A stretch of DNA of 13,400 nt, taken from the NCBI GenBank assembly GCA_964468355.1, contig CAYXSV010000030.1, positions 1-13,400 of the forward strand, read 5' to 3'. Shown one piece after another: positions 1 through 5,633 of the stretch. The notes under the pieces were generated by a model. That model had not been told where the DNA came from and did no database searches. It saw only the letters and a list, made by a program, of their open reading frames with translations. The position numbers were made by a program, and so were the translations under genes. The DNA is from CAYSLZ01 sp964468355 (lineage in GTDB: Bacteria; Patescibacteriota; Microgenomatia; UBA12405; JAHJSD01). How positions within the stretch are numbered: position 1 is the stretch's first letter; each line of letters opens with the position of its first letter.

Positions 1-2
1 TT

Positions 3-284
3 TTATTTAATTTTAATATTTTTCCAGTTTATTTTCGGAAGTTTTAAATTGAATCGTTTACGGTTTGTTTCTGCTTGGTTAACGGTCTTGTTGATTACTC
101 TATCAATACGTTCTTGATGGGCTTCACGGGCTAAATTAGGGACAACTCCGCCCCACGGCTGGTGTATGTCAATTTGGGACCAGATAATGTTGCTTAGAAC
201 CCGTCTTCCCGCGGTAACTGCTGAAGACGTCTCGTCACAAGACGTTTCAATAGATAGTATGAGATAGTTTTCATTGATGTCCAT
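3..284 (-). CDS. tsaD: TsaD N-terminal fragment (t6A threonylcarbamoyltransferase)
   Basis: TsaD (Kae1/Gcp family) transfers the threonylcarbamoyl group to A37 of ANN-decoding tRNAs. The first 70 or so residues match the family well: the N-terminal ASKHA phosphate-binding segment IETSCDETSSAV (residues 12-23), then SQIDIH, GGVVPNLAREAH and ERI. A TAA stop at 3-5 ends the frame after 93 residues, where family members of about 330-350 residues continue into a GPGL-type loop and the metal-binding HxxxH motif. Those parts are not in the window. The last 20 residues are Lys/Asn/Ile-rich and the DNA there is A-rich, so a frameshift (natural or assembly error) near residues 85-93 is as likely as true truncation. 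Only 2 bases lie beyond the stop. The start is ATG at 284, 24 bp from the divergent HIT gene. Family assignment is firm; intactness is doubtful. Confidence 0.85.
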   Translation of the reverse strand: MDINENYLILSIETSCDETSSAVTAGRRVLSNIIWSQIDIHQPWGGVVPNLAREAHQERIDRVINKTVNQAETNRKRFNLKLPKINWKNIKIK

Positions 285-302
285 AGTTGGTTATATTATA
301 AT
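274..302 (+). promoter_or_regulatory. Sigma70-like promoter of the HIT gene, leaderless
   Basis: A -35-like TTGATG (274-279), a 17-bp spacer and a perfect -10 TATAAT (297-302) lie just before the ATG at 309. Transcription would start about at the ATG itself and no SD sequence is present, so the mRNA would be leaderless. The -35 lies inside the start of the divergent tsaD gene. Confidence 0.6.
295..300 (-). promoter_or_regulatory. -10 box for divergent tsaD transcript
   Basis: The same AT-rich core read on the minus strand also gives TATAAT (300 to 295), overlapping the plus-strand -10. The tsaD ATG at 284 lies 10 nt further on, which leaves a leader of only a few nucleotides. No convincing -35 was found, so this is weaker than the plus-strand promoter. 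The two promoters cannot both be occupied at once. Confidence 0.4.
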
Positions 303-308
303 GGATTT

Positions 309-713
309 ATGATTAAAAAAATCGAATGTATATTTTGCAAAATAGTTGAGGGGGAGGTCCCGGCTTATACAATCTACGAAGACGAGCATTTTATGGCTTT
401 TTTGGATATTAACCCGTGGGTCGAAGGTCATACGCTGGTTATTCCGAAAGACCATTACCGCTGGGTTTGGGATGTACCCAATCCCGATGATTATTTTAAA
501 GTGACTGTTGAATTAGCCAATCACCTCAAGGAAAAGTTAAACACGGAATTTGTTATGACCTGGATTTACGGCTATGACGTTCCTCATGCTCATATTCATT
601 TGATGCCTGACGCCCGCGGCAAAGTCAAATTTTATCCAACAGAAAAAATTGACTTAACCGAAGAAAGAGCAAAGCAATTAGTTGATAAACTAACTCTTAA
701 CACTTCTGACTGA
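309..713 (+). CDS. HIT-family nucleotide hydrolase/transferase
   Basis: This 134-residue protein has the usual HIT size and order: Cys7-x-x-Cys10 near the N-terminus (CIFCKI), the AFLDINP and GHTLVIPK strands, and the histidine triad HAHIHLM with His93, His95 and His97. His95 is expected to be the nucleophile attacking the alpha-phosphate of a nucleotide substrate (family knowledge). The N-terminal cysteines may belong to the zinc site seen in HINT/Fhit-type members. The substrate cannot be told from sequence; AMP-lysine or adenosine phosphoramidate hydrolysis is typical of bacterial HinT. The protein should be cytoplasmic. The start is ATG at 309, directly after a -10 box and with no SD. It is transcribed apart from tsaD and converges on the tsaC-tsaE gene with a 27-bp gap. 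Confidence 0.93.
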   Translation: MIKKIECIFCKIVEGEVPAYTIYEDEHFMAFLDINPWVEGHTLVIPKDHYRWVWDVPNPDDYFKVTVELANHLKEKLNTEFVMTWIYGYDVPHAHIHLMPDARGKVKFYPTEKIDLTEERAKQLVDKLTLNTSD

Positions 714-718
714 TGCAT

Positions 719-736
719 CGATACATCGATGTATCG
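719..736. repeat. 18-bp perfect palindrome between convergent genes
   Basis: CGATACATC/GATGTATCG is a perfect palindrome filling most of the 27-bp gap between the HIT stop and the tsaC-tsaE stop. It sits in a short run of period-8 near-repeats (CATCGATA, CATCGATG, TATCGTAA at 716-739). It has no T-tract, so it is not a classic intrinsic terminator, but the hairpin could protect or separate both convergent mRNA ends. Confidence 0.55.
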
Positions 737-740
737 TAAG

Positions 741-1814
741 TTATTGAACGGCGAAAGAGATAAGGCGTTTTTTAGGGGATTGGTAATCAATATTTACCAA
801 AATTAGTTTTATTTGACGATTTTGTTTCCATTGATCGATTAACGATTTTCCTTTTTGCATCCATTCAACGGCGATGACATTTCCTGGAGAAATATAGTTT
901 TCAAAATCAAATTGATGAAATTTCTCCTGGCTTATCCGCCATGCGTCAATATGGTAAAAAATTCCTTTTTGATGTGGATATTCTTTGACTAGAGTAAAAG
1001 TCGGCGAAGTTATTGTTTCTTTAATCTTTAATCCCCGGGCGATACCTTTGGCAAATTGTGTTTTTCCGGTGCCGAGTTCTCCCTGAAGAGCAAAAATAAG
1101 GCACTTGTCTTTTAACTGGTTGTAATTTTTTTTAGTTAATTTTTTCCCCAGTTCAATTGTTTCTTCAGTTGAATAGCTGGTAATATTTTTTGTTTTAAGT
1201 CGGCTGAAATTGATTTCACCTTGGCGGAGGACATTAATTTCATTTAGAGTAGTATCAACAACTGATGACGGCGGTCGCCGGGAAAGTTTACCGGCATCAA
1301 TGATTAAACCAATTAGTTTTCTTTTTTCTTCGGTAAGTTGTGATAAAGTATCAGAAATTGTATAAGGAGTTTTACCACCGGAGATATTGGCTGAAGTAGC
1401 AGTAATCGGCTGTTTAAATTTTTTTATCAGATTAAGCGTTAACTGATAATTCGGTACTCTAACACCGATTGTTTTTGTTTCTGCTTCCAACGCTTTACCA
1501 ACTTTGCCTTTAGATTTTGAAACAACTGTTACCGGCCCGGGAAGTAAGTTTTTATAAATATTTTCTGCTGTTTGATTAATTTCTGCATATTTTTTGGCCA
1601 TTTCAACTCCTGATACGGCTATTGAAATCGGCTTGTTTTGACGGAAGCCCTTAAATTCAAAAACATTTTTTACCGCTTTTGGGTTTAATGCATCGGCTCC
1701 TAAACCGTAGCAGGTTTCAGTTGGATAGATTATTAACTGCGATTGATTTAAAACTTCAACTGCACGGTTGATTATTTCCTCTTCAGATTTTCGTCCGGCT
1801 TTGATAATTTGCAT
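741..1814 (-). CDS. tsaC/tsaE: TsaC-TsaE fusion, t6A tRNA modification
   Basis: This 357-residue protein joins two t6A enzymes. Residues 1-206 are a Sua5/YciO/YrdC (TsaC) domain, which makes threonylcarbamoyl-AMP from Thr, bicarbonate and ATP. Visible motifs are YPTETCYGLGADA (30-42), KGFRQNKPISIAVS (55-68), LPGPVT (91-96), IGVRVPN (116-122), TATSANISGG (138-147) and SSVVD (183-187). Residues 207-357 are a TsaE ATPase, with Walker A GELGTGKT (245-252), SPTF (270-273), HIDAWR (288-293) and AVEW. TsaE powers TsaD cycling through TsaB in the bacterial complex (established knowledge). TsaB is not in this window. The domains are normally separate genes. The reading frame crosses the joint cleanly, so a sequencing artefact is unlikely. 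The start is ATG at 1814, without an SD. Confidence 0.93.
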   Translation of the reverse strand: MQIIKAGRKSEEEIINRAVEVLNQSQLIIYPTETCYGLGADALNPKAVKNVFEFKGFRQNKPISIAVSGVEMAKKYAEINQTAENIYKNLLPGPVTVVSKSKGKVGKALEAETKTIGVRVPNYQLTLNLIKKFKQPITATSANISGGKTPYTISDTLSQLTEEKRKLIGLIIDAGKLSRRPPSSVVDTTLNEINVLRQGEINFSRLKTKNITSYSTEETIELGKKLTKKNYNQLKDKCLIFALQGELGTGKTQFAKGIARGLKIKETITSPTFTLVKEYPHQKGIFYHIDAWRISQEKFHQFDFENYISPGNVIAVEWMQKGKSLIDQWKQNRQIKLILVNIDYQSPKKRLISFAVQ

Positions 1815-1834
1815 TTAATTGCAATTTTAACATA

Positions 1835-1906
1835 TAACGCAGGGTAAACCCTGCTAATACGTAAATGAAGGTATTCTTTTGTATTAGCAACCTTTAGGTT
1901 GCGTTA
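1835..1906. repeat. Inverted pair of REP-like palindromic units
   Basis: Two 26-bp units face each other. On the plus strand, unit 1 (1835-1860) is TAACGC + AGGG TAAA CCCT + GCTAATAC. On the minus strand, unit 2 (1906 to 1881) is TAACGC + AACC TAAA GGTT + GCTAATAC. Head, tail and loop are identical, while the four-base stem differs but stays paired on both sides (compensatory change). A 20-bp spacer separates the units. Fully folded, the segments abut with no unpaired base and form a four-way junction. This is the architecture of REP/BIME elements mobilised by REP-associated tyrosine transposases, none of which is in the window. The element lies between the divergent tsaC-tsaE and DUF192 genes. 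Confidence 0.7.
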
Positions 1907-1925
1907 ATAATTAAACTCGTACTTG

Positions 1926-1955
1926 AATTTAATTAAACATATGTTCAATTAAATT
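1926..1955. repeat. 30-bp near-perfect AT-rich palindrome
   Basis: AATTTAATT, a, AACATATGTT, c, AATTAAATT form an inverted repeat of 2 x 15 bp with one mismatch (positions 1935/1946), centred at 1940/1941. It lies about 70 bp upstream of the DUF192 start. It could be an operator for a dimeric regulator, a cruciform, or part of the REP neighbourhood. No T-tract marks it as a terminator. Confidence 0.5.
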
Positions 1956-1989
1956 TTGGGTTGTAGAATATTTGAGCTAAAATTTCAGG

Positions 1990-2019
1990 TGGTCAATGAT
2001 TTTTGTTAAGTGTTATAAT
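1990..2019 (+). promoter_or_regulatory. Promoter of DUF192 gene, leaderless
   Basis: A perfect TATAAT (2014-2019) stands 5 nt before the ATG at 2025, with a weak -35-like TGGTCA (1990-1995) 18 bp upstream. Transcription would start at about the A of the ATG, and there is no SD. The -10 and its spacing are clear; the -35 is poor. Confidence 0.5.
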
Positions 2020-2024
2020 AAAAA

Positions 2025-2480
2025 ATGAAGTTTAGTGTTGGGATTTTGATTATTTTTATTGTAGTTTTTGGATTTTTTTTATATCTTTGGCGGGTAGATT
2101 TTGATAAACGGAAAACGGTTGAAATATTTGATGACCATAATCAGCTGGTCGGACGGTTTAATTGCGAAATAGCCGATACTGCCGAAAAAAGGGCTAAGGG
2201 TTTGATGTTTCGAAAAGACCTACCGGAAAATCAAGGTATGCTTTTTATTTTTTCCGGTGAAAAGAAGTGCAGTTTTTGGATGATGAATACCTATATTCCG
2301 CTGGACATTATTTTTGCCGACAAGGATTATAAAGTAATCGGTATAATAGAAAATGCCAAGCCGAAAAGTGTTAAGCCGCTGTCTGTTGACAAACCGTCAA
2401 AATACGTTGTTGAAATTAATGCCGGCTTAGTTAAAAAATATGGTATAAAATTGGGAGACGAATTTAAAGTTAAGAGTTAA
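2025..2480 (+). CDS. Membrane-anchored DUF192 protein
   Basis: This 151-residue protein has an N-terminal hydrophobic anchor (about residues 4-22), placing the rest outside the membrane. A DUF192 domain (about 31-150) carries the family signatures KRAKGLMFRKDLP (55-67), GMLFIF (71-76), FWMMNTYIPLDIIFAD (84-99), then VIGIIENAKP and YVVEINAG near the end. The size is normal for the family. The biochemical role of DUF192 is unknown, though such proteins are widespread in bacteria and archaea and are often extracytoplasmic. The gene has its own leaderless promoter. A separate -10 box precedes the next gene 25 bp downstream, so the two may be only partly co-transcribed. Confidence 0.9.
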   Translation: MKFSVGILIIFIVVFGFFLYLWRVDFDKRKTVEIFDDHNQLVGRFNCEIADTAEKRAKGLMFRKDLPENQGMLFIFSGEKKCSFWMMNTYIPLDIIFADKDYKVIGIIENAKPKSVKPLSVDKPSKYVVEINAGLVKKYGIKLGDEFKVKS

Positions 2481-2497
2481 AAATTATGAATTATAAT
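2470..2497 (+). promoter_or_regulatory. Promoter of GT2-GtrA gene, leaderless
   Basis: TATAAT (2492-2497) lies 8 nt before the ATG at 2506, with TTAAGA (2470-2475) as a plausible -35 at a 16-bp spacing. No SD precedes the start. This repeats the TATAAT-then-ATG pattern of the HIT and DUF192 genes. Confidence 0.45.
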
Positions 2498-2505
2498 TTA
2501 GTTTA

Positions 2506-3654
2506 ATGCAAAATAAAAAAACGGCGGTTGTTGTTATTCCAACTTATAATGAAGCGGGAACGATAGGAGAGATGATTGATCATCTTTTTACCGAAATATT
2601 TCCGACAATTAAAAATTGGACATGTAAGTTACTGGTTGTTGACGCCCAATCTCCGGACGGAACAGCTGATATTGTAAAGGAAAAGCAAAAAAGGTTTACT
2701 AATCTAGAAGTGTTTGTTGAAAAGAAAAAAGAAGGTATCGGTGCCGCTTATGTAAAAGGTTTTAATTACGCAATAGATAAAATGGCCGCTGATGTTTTAA
2801 TTGAATTCGATGCTGATTTTCAACACCCGCCTGACCGGATTCCCCTTTTATTAAAAGAAATTGACCGTGGTAATGACTATGTTTTGGGGTCCAGAAAAAT
2901 AAAGGGTGGTTCCAATCCTAAAGGATGGGGTTTTAATCGCGTTTTTCTTTCCGAGATGGGCGGATTAATTGCCAGGTTTGTTCTTTTCTTTCCGTCGAAA
3001 CATTTTTTAAAAATAACCGACCCGACAACCGGTTTAAAGGCCTCCCGGGTAAGGGGTTTTGTTGATTCAATGGATATGGAAAATTTATACTCGCGGGGCT
3101 TCGGCTATAAATTAGAATTTCTTTACAAAATGGTTAAGCTTGGCGCTAAAGTTAAAGAAATCCCTTTACAGTTTCAGGTGAGGGAAAAAGGAGAGTCGAA
3201 AATGACTTCAAAGACGACACTCGATGTTTTTAAAAGTGTAATTTTAGTCCGCTGGAATGATCCAGCAACACAACGGTTTATAAAATTCGGCACAGTCGGC
3301 TTTATCGGCTATTTAGTTAATGCCGGCGGTTTATTTATTTTAGGTAAAGCCGGGCTTGATGAATGGTTAATTTGGGCGCTGGCAACAGAGATGGCGATTA
3401 TCTCCAATTTTATTCTTAATAATTTGTGGACTTTTAAAGAAGAAAAATTTACTGAATTATTTGATTTAGTTAAAAAATTCGGTCAATTTAATTTAACATC
3501 TGCCGGTGCCTTGATTATTCAGACTGTATTCGGCACTCTTTTGGCTTATTTATTCGGACCCGACTACCGCCAGCTGTATCTGCCGATAATTATCGCTACC
3601 TTAATTCTTCCTTATAACTGGTTGATGTACAATAAAATAATTTGGAAAAAATAA
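2506..3654 (+). CDS. GT2 polyprenyl-P glycosyltransferase fused to GtrA
   Basis: Residues 1-250 are a GT2 domain like dolichol-phosphate mannosyltransferase: VVIPTYNEAGTI (9-20), VDAQSPDGT (45-53), the metal-binding DAD (102-104) in EFDADFQHPP, LGSRKIKGG, TDPTTGLKA (171-179), and the REKGESKM segment (226-233). Residues 257-382 are a GtrA-like domain of about four membrane helices (FIKFGTVGFIGYLVNAGG, NFILNNLWTF). The enzyme should load a sugar from an NDP or GDP donor onto a polyprenyl phosphate at the inner membrane face. GtrA may aid flipping or anchoring. The fusion is known in archaea and various bacteria. One oddity is that the usual VDDxSPDGT reads VDAQSPDGT, with Ala47 in place of the second Asp. 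The sugar is not predictable. Confidence 0.9.
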   Translation: MQNKKTAVVVIPTYNEAGTIGEMIDHLFTEIFPTIKNWTCKLLVVDAQSPDGTADIVKEKQKRFTNLEVFVEKKKEGIGAAYVKGFNYAIDKMAADVLIEFDADFQHPPDRIPLLLKEIDRGNDYVLGSRKIKGGSNPKGWGFNRVFLSEMGGLIARFVLFFPSKHFLKITDPTTGLKASRVRGFVDSMDMENLYSRGFGYKLEFLYKMVKLGAKVKEIPLQFQVREKGESKMTSKTTLDVFKSVILVRWNDPATQRFIKFGTVGFIGYLVNAGGLFILGKAGLDEWLIWALATEMAIISNFILNNLWTFKEEKFTELFDLVKKFGQFNLTSAGALIIQTVFGTLLAYLFGPDYRQLYLPIIIATLILPYNWLMYNKIIWKK

Positions 3655-3683
3655 AATAGTTATTATCAGCTTCTTTAGATATA

Positions 3684-3730
3684 AATATTTTAATTACGAG
3701 GGCGCTTAATTTTAAATATATTCTTTTTTA
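3684..3730 (+). terminator. Possible weak intrinsic terminator
   Basis: An imperfect AT-rich stem (arms near 3684-3696 and 3708-3722, GC-rich loop around 3697-3705) is followed by TTCTTTTTT (3721-3729). It would end the GT2-GtrA transcript before the strong promoter at 3753. The stem has bulges and few G-C pairs, so the call is tentative. Confidence 0.25.
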
Positions 3731-3752
3731 TTAATATTTTTAGGTTTGTAAC

Positions 3753-3782
3753 TTGACAGTTAATAATAATTTTGATTATTAT
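3753..3782 (+). promoter_or_regulatory. Strong sigma70 promoter of SipW locus
   Basis: A consensus -35 TTGACA (3753-3758), an 18-bp spacer and a -10 TATTAT (3777-3782, 5 of 6 bases) form the best two-part promoter in the window. The start would be near 3789, giving a leader of about 50 nt that holds a perfect SD. A second -10-like TATAAT at 3803-3808 has no good -35. Strong transcription suits an abundant surface protein. Confidence 0.65.
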
Positions 3783-3822
3783 GATTGTTATGGGCAGGTA
3801 TTTATAATAAAAAAATAAGAGA

Positions 3823-3832
3823 AAGGAGGTGA
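3823..3832 (+). promoter_or_regulatory. Full-length Shine-Dalgarno site deciding the start
   Basis: AAGGAGGTGA can pair over its whole length with the 16S anti-SD. It ends 8 nt before GTG at 3841, which fixes that GTG as the start. An in-frame GTG at 3829 lies inside the SD and cannot be used with it. No other gene in the window has so complete an SD. Confidence 0.85.
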
Positions 3833-3840
3833 GTATAGTT

Positions 3841-4479
3841 GTGAAGAATAAAAAAATTATATTAAGTATTATTATTATTGGTTTAGTTTTCGGTGCTGGC
3901 GGTTTTGCTTTATCCCAGGCCTTTTTCAGCGACACGGAAACGGGGACCGGTTCGGAATTTAGTGTCGGAACCTTGGAATTGTCCGTTGATGATGGAGGAA
4001 GAGTTATTGAGCCCTTTACTATTGATGATTTAGGCGAGTCGAGAAGTTTAAGCGGAGGTAAGGCCTGGACGATCAATAATGAAGGAAGTTTACCGGGAAG
4101 ATTATATTTTAAATTGGATAATATAACTAATTATGACAATGGATGTAATACACCGGAAGGGAAAATTGATGATACTTGTGAAGATCCCGGACCAGGGCAA
4201 GGGGAATTGGGTGGAACAATTACAGCCGAGTTTTTATTGGACGGGGAAGTTGTTTTCACATCCAATCTTGATGAATCTGATCAAGCTGGTATCGAGACTG
4301 CTTGGAATGATTTAAACCAAATTGTAATTGCACCGGGAGAAAGTAAAGAGATAACTATGCAATGGTCTCTTTCAGAAGATGACTATGGTAATGAAATTCA
4401 AAGTGACAGTTTAGATTTTGACACAGTGTTTGAATTAGTGCAATTGACCGATGCAGAACTTGAGGCCGAGCAATTGTAG
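3841..4479 (+). CDS. SipW-tagged TasA/camelysin-like secreted protein (substrate 1)
   Basis: This 212-residue protein begins with lysines and a hydrophobic core (KIILSIIIIGLVFGAGGFAL, 5-24). The SipW-dependent tag follows: AFFSDTETGTGSEFSVGTLEL (27-47, keys Phe29, Asp31, Glu33, Thr34, Phe40, Thr44, Leu45). Such tags mark TasA and camelysin-type proteins that are cut by SipW-type peptidases and assemble into fibres or coats. The mature part is very acidic and beta-rich, with WTINNEGSLPGRLYF (76-90), as expected for this fold. A Cys102/Cys113 pair lies in an Asp/Gly/Pro-rich loop. No LPXTG or C-terminal anchor is visible. The next gene is its likely processing peptidase. The start is set by the SD. 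The SipW-tag call is firm; the fibre role is inferred. Confidence 0.88.
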   Translation: MKNKKIILSIIIIGLVFGAGGFALSQAFFSDTETGTGSEFSVGTLELSVDDGGRVIEPFTIDDLGESRSLSGGKAWTINNEGSLPGRLYFKLDNITNYDNGCNTPEGKIDDTCEDPGPGQGELGGTITAEFLLDGEVVFTSNLDESDQAGIETAWNDLNQIVIAPGESKEITMQWSLSEDDYGNEIQSDSLDFDTVFELVQLTDAELEAEQL

Positions 4480-4496
4480 GATTAAATTTTATTTAA

Positions 4497-4525
4497 ACAA
4501 GGGAGGGCATTTTGTCCTCCCTTGT
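4497..4525 (+). promoter_or_regulatory. Hairpin enclosing SD and start region of peptidase 1
   Basis: ACAAGGGAGG (4497-4506) pairs perfectly with CCTCCCTTGT (4516-4525) around a 9-nt loop. The 5' arm contains the only SD-like GGGAGG before peptidase 1, and the TTG codon at 4512 lies in the loop. No T-tract follows. The hairpin could hide the ribosome site, protect the upstream substrate mRNA end, or both. Confidence 0.65.
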
Positions 4526-5051
4526 CAGAATGATTATGAAAAGTAAAAAAAGTTTATTTTCGTTGGTAACCGGTTTTGTTTCTTGGTCGGCAATAATAGT
4601 TTTTGGTTTGCTTATTGGACTTACTTTTCTTTCAAATTTTAACTTTGGAAAATATCGAACTTTTATTATCCAATCTGGTTCAATGGAGCCGTCAATTATG
4701 ACCGGTGACGTAATAATTATTAAAAGTGAAAGAAATTACTTTAAAAACGACGTTGTTACTTTTAAAGGTAATAAAGGCCGGGTAGCAACACATCGGATTG
4801 TTGATATTGAAGACAATCAAGATAAAAGAGAATTTATTACTAAAGGCGATGCCAATAGGGATGAAGATAATGACAAAATTAATATTGACCAAATTTTAGG
4901 GAAAGTAATCTTAACTATACCTAAATTTGGATATATAATTTCTTTCGGTCGTTCTCGTTTGGGAATCGGATTACTTTTAGTTATTCCCGGTGGATTGATT
5001 TTAATCGATGAAATTAAAAATATTAAATCAAATTTAAAAAGTGAAAGTTAA
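4512..5051 (+). CDS. SipW/ER-type signal peptidase I (peptidase 1)
   Basis: This 179-residue membrane serine protease belongs to the S26B branch. An N-terminal helix (about 17-41) precedes the catalytic block. QSGSMEPSIMTGD (54-66) carries nucleophile Ser57, ATHRIVDI (92-99) places His94 where bacterial LepB has Lys, and TKGDAN (110-115) gives Asp113. A C-terminal helix (GIGLLLVIPGGLILI) follows. The active site faces outward and should cleave the tag of the upstream substrate. Start choice is open: TTG at 4512 has GGGAGG 5 nt upstream, but ATG at 4530 or 4536 gives a more normal N-terminus (MKSKKSLFS). An intergenic hairpin covers this region. It lies 32 bp after substrate 1 and is probably co-transcribed with it. 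Confidence 0.9.
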   Translation: MSSLVRMIMKSKKSLFSLVTGFVSWSAIIVFGLLIGLTFLSNFNFGKYRTFIIQSGSMEPSIMTGDVIIIKSERNYFKNDVVTFKGNKGRVATHRIVDIEDNQDKREFITKGDANRDEDNDKINIDQILGKVILTIPKFGYIISFGRSRLGIGLLLVIPGGLILIDEIKNIKSNLKSES

Positions 5052-5063
5052 AATGAAATTTCA

Positions 5064-5633
5064 GTGTCTATTAGAATTTTTGCAATAGCTAAAATTATTT
5101 TCTTCATCTATATCTATTTCCTTGTTTCTGCGGATAAAACAGACGCTGATTTTGTTGATCGTGAAACTATTCGCAATCATCAATTTCAGGCAACTACACT
5201 AGATTTTTCCAACAGAAAAACCTCTAATCAATATCCAATAAGTAATTTATTTGAAATAAGCGGCTTAATTCCGAATGGATTCGGTGTTGCAAGTGTGAGG
5301 ATTAAAAAAGACGGTGAAATGGATTTTAATTGTAATATAAAATCAGAGCAGACTAGTGGTTTAAACGAAGCTTGCAAAGCATTGAAATTAAAAGTTATGA
5401 ATAATTGGCAGTTTATATATCAAGGCGCTCTTTCAGAATTTGACTTGGATGTTTTTGTTGACAATAAAAAGGATTTAATTTTTATTGTAAGCTATGATCA
5501 AGGTAGTTATAATGGTGAATATTGTGCTTTTGATTTAAATTTTAAAACTTGGTTAGAGTCAAAGGAGGAAAAGGGAGGTTTTTATCATGAACAAACTTTA
5601 CACAACCATATATCATTCGGCAAAGGTTATTAA
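5064..5633 (+). CDS. Second SipW-tagged secreted protein (substrate 2)
   Basis: This 189-residue protein has a long hydrophobic N-terminus (IFAIAKIIFFIYIYFLV, 5-21), then ADFVDRETIRNHQF and QATTLDF (28-48). That segment aligns without gaps to the tag of substrate 1: Phe30/Phe29, Asp32/Asp31, Glu34/Glu33, Thr35/Thr34, Phe41/Phe40, Thr45/Thr44, Leu46/Leu45. Valine replaces the usual serine before the Asp. The mature region has three cysteines (90, 104, 154) and a W-x-F / G-x-L-S-x-F pattern that I associate with other CPR SipW-tagged proteins (from memory). The start is GTG at 5064, 12 nt after peptidase 1 and without a clear SD, suggesting reinitiation. The tail overlaps the next gene by 47 bp. 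The function is probably a minor fibre or surface subunit (inference). Confidence 0.75.
   Translation: MSIRIFAIAKIIFFIYIYFLVSADKTDADFVDRETIRNHQFQATTLDFSNRKTSNQYPISNLFEISGLIPNGFGVASVRIKKDGEMDFNCNIKSEQTSGLNEACKALKLKVMNNWQFIYQGALSEFDLDVFVDNKKDLIFIVSYDQGSYNGEYCAFDLNFKTWLESKEEKGGFYHEQTLHNHISFGKGY
5561..5578 (+). promoter_or_regulatory. Double SD for peptidase 2
   Basis: AAAGGAGG (5561-5568) and GGGAGG (5573-5578) occur in tandem inside the end of substrate 2. The second lies 8 nt from ATG at 5587 and fixes that start, despite the 47-bp overlap of the two reading frames. Confidence 0.7.

Noticed and set aside
719..736. Bidirectional intrinsic terminator
   Set aside because: The palindrome is well placed between convergent genes, but neither strand has a T-run after it; kept only as a palindrome.
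1835..1906. tRNA or cloverleaf ncRNA
   Set aside because: The four-way fold looks tRNA-like in outline, but arm lengths are wrong and there is no T-loop GTTC motif, anticodon arm or CCA end. The inverted REP explanation fits the identical heads and tails better.
3829..3840. Upstream GTG start for substrate 1 (four extra residues)
   Set aside because: This GTG is part of the SD sequence itself; the GTG at 3841 has correct spacing and gives a standard MKNKK signal peptide.
3690..4076. 128-codon minus-strand open frame across the SipW locus start
   Set aside because: It lies antisense to the promoter and well-supported substrate 1 gene, is low-complexity Ile/Lys/Phe-rich, has no SD and no recognisable domain.
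4497..4525. Rho-independent terminator after substrate 1
   Set aside because: The stem is strong but is followed by CAGAATGATT rather than a T-tract, and it overlaps the next gene's start region.
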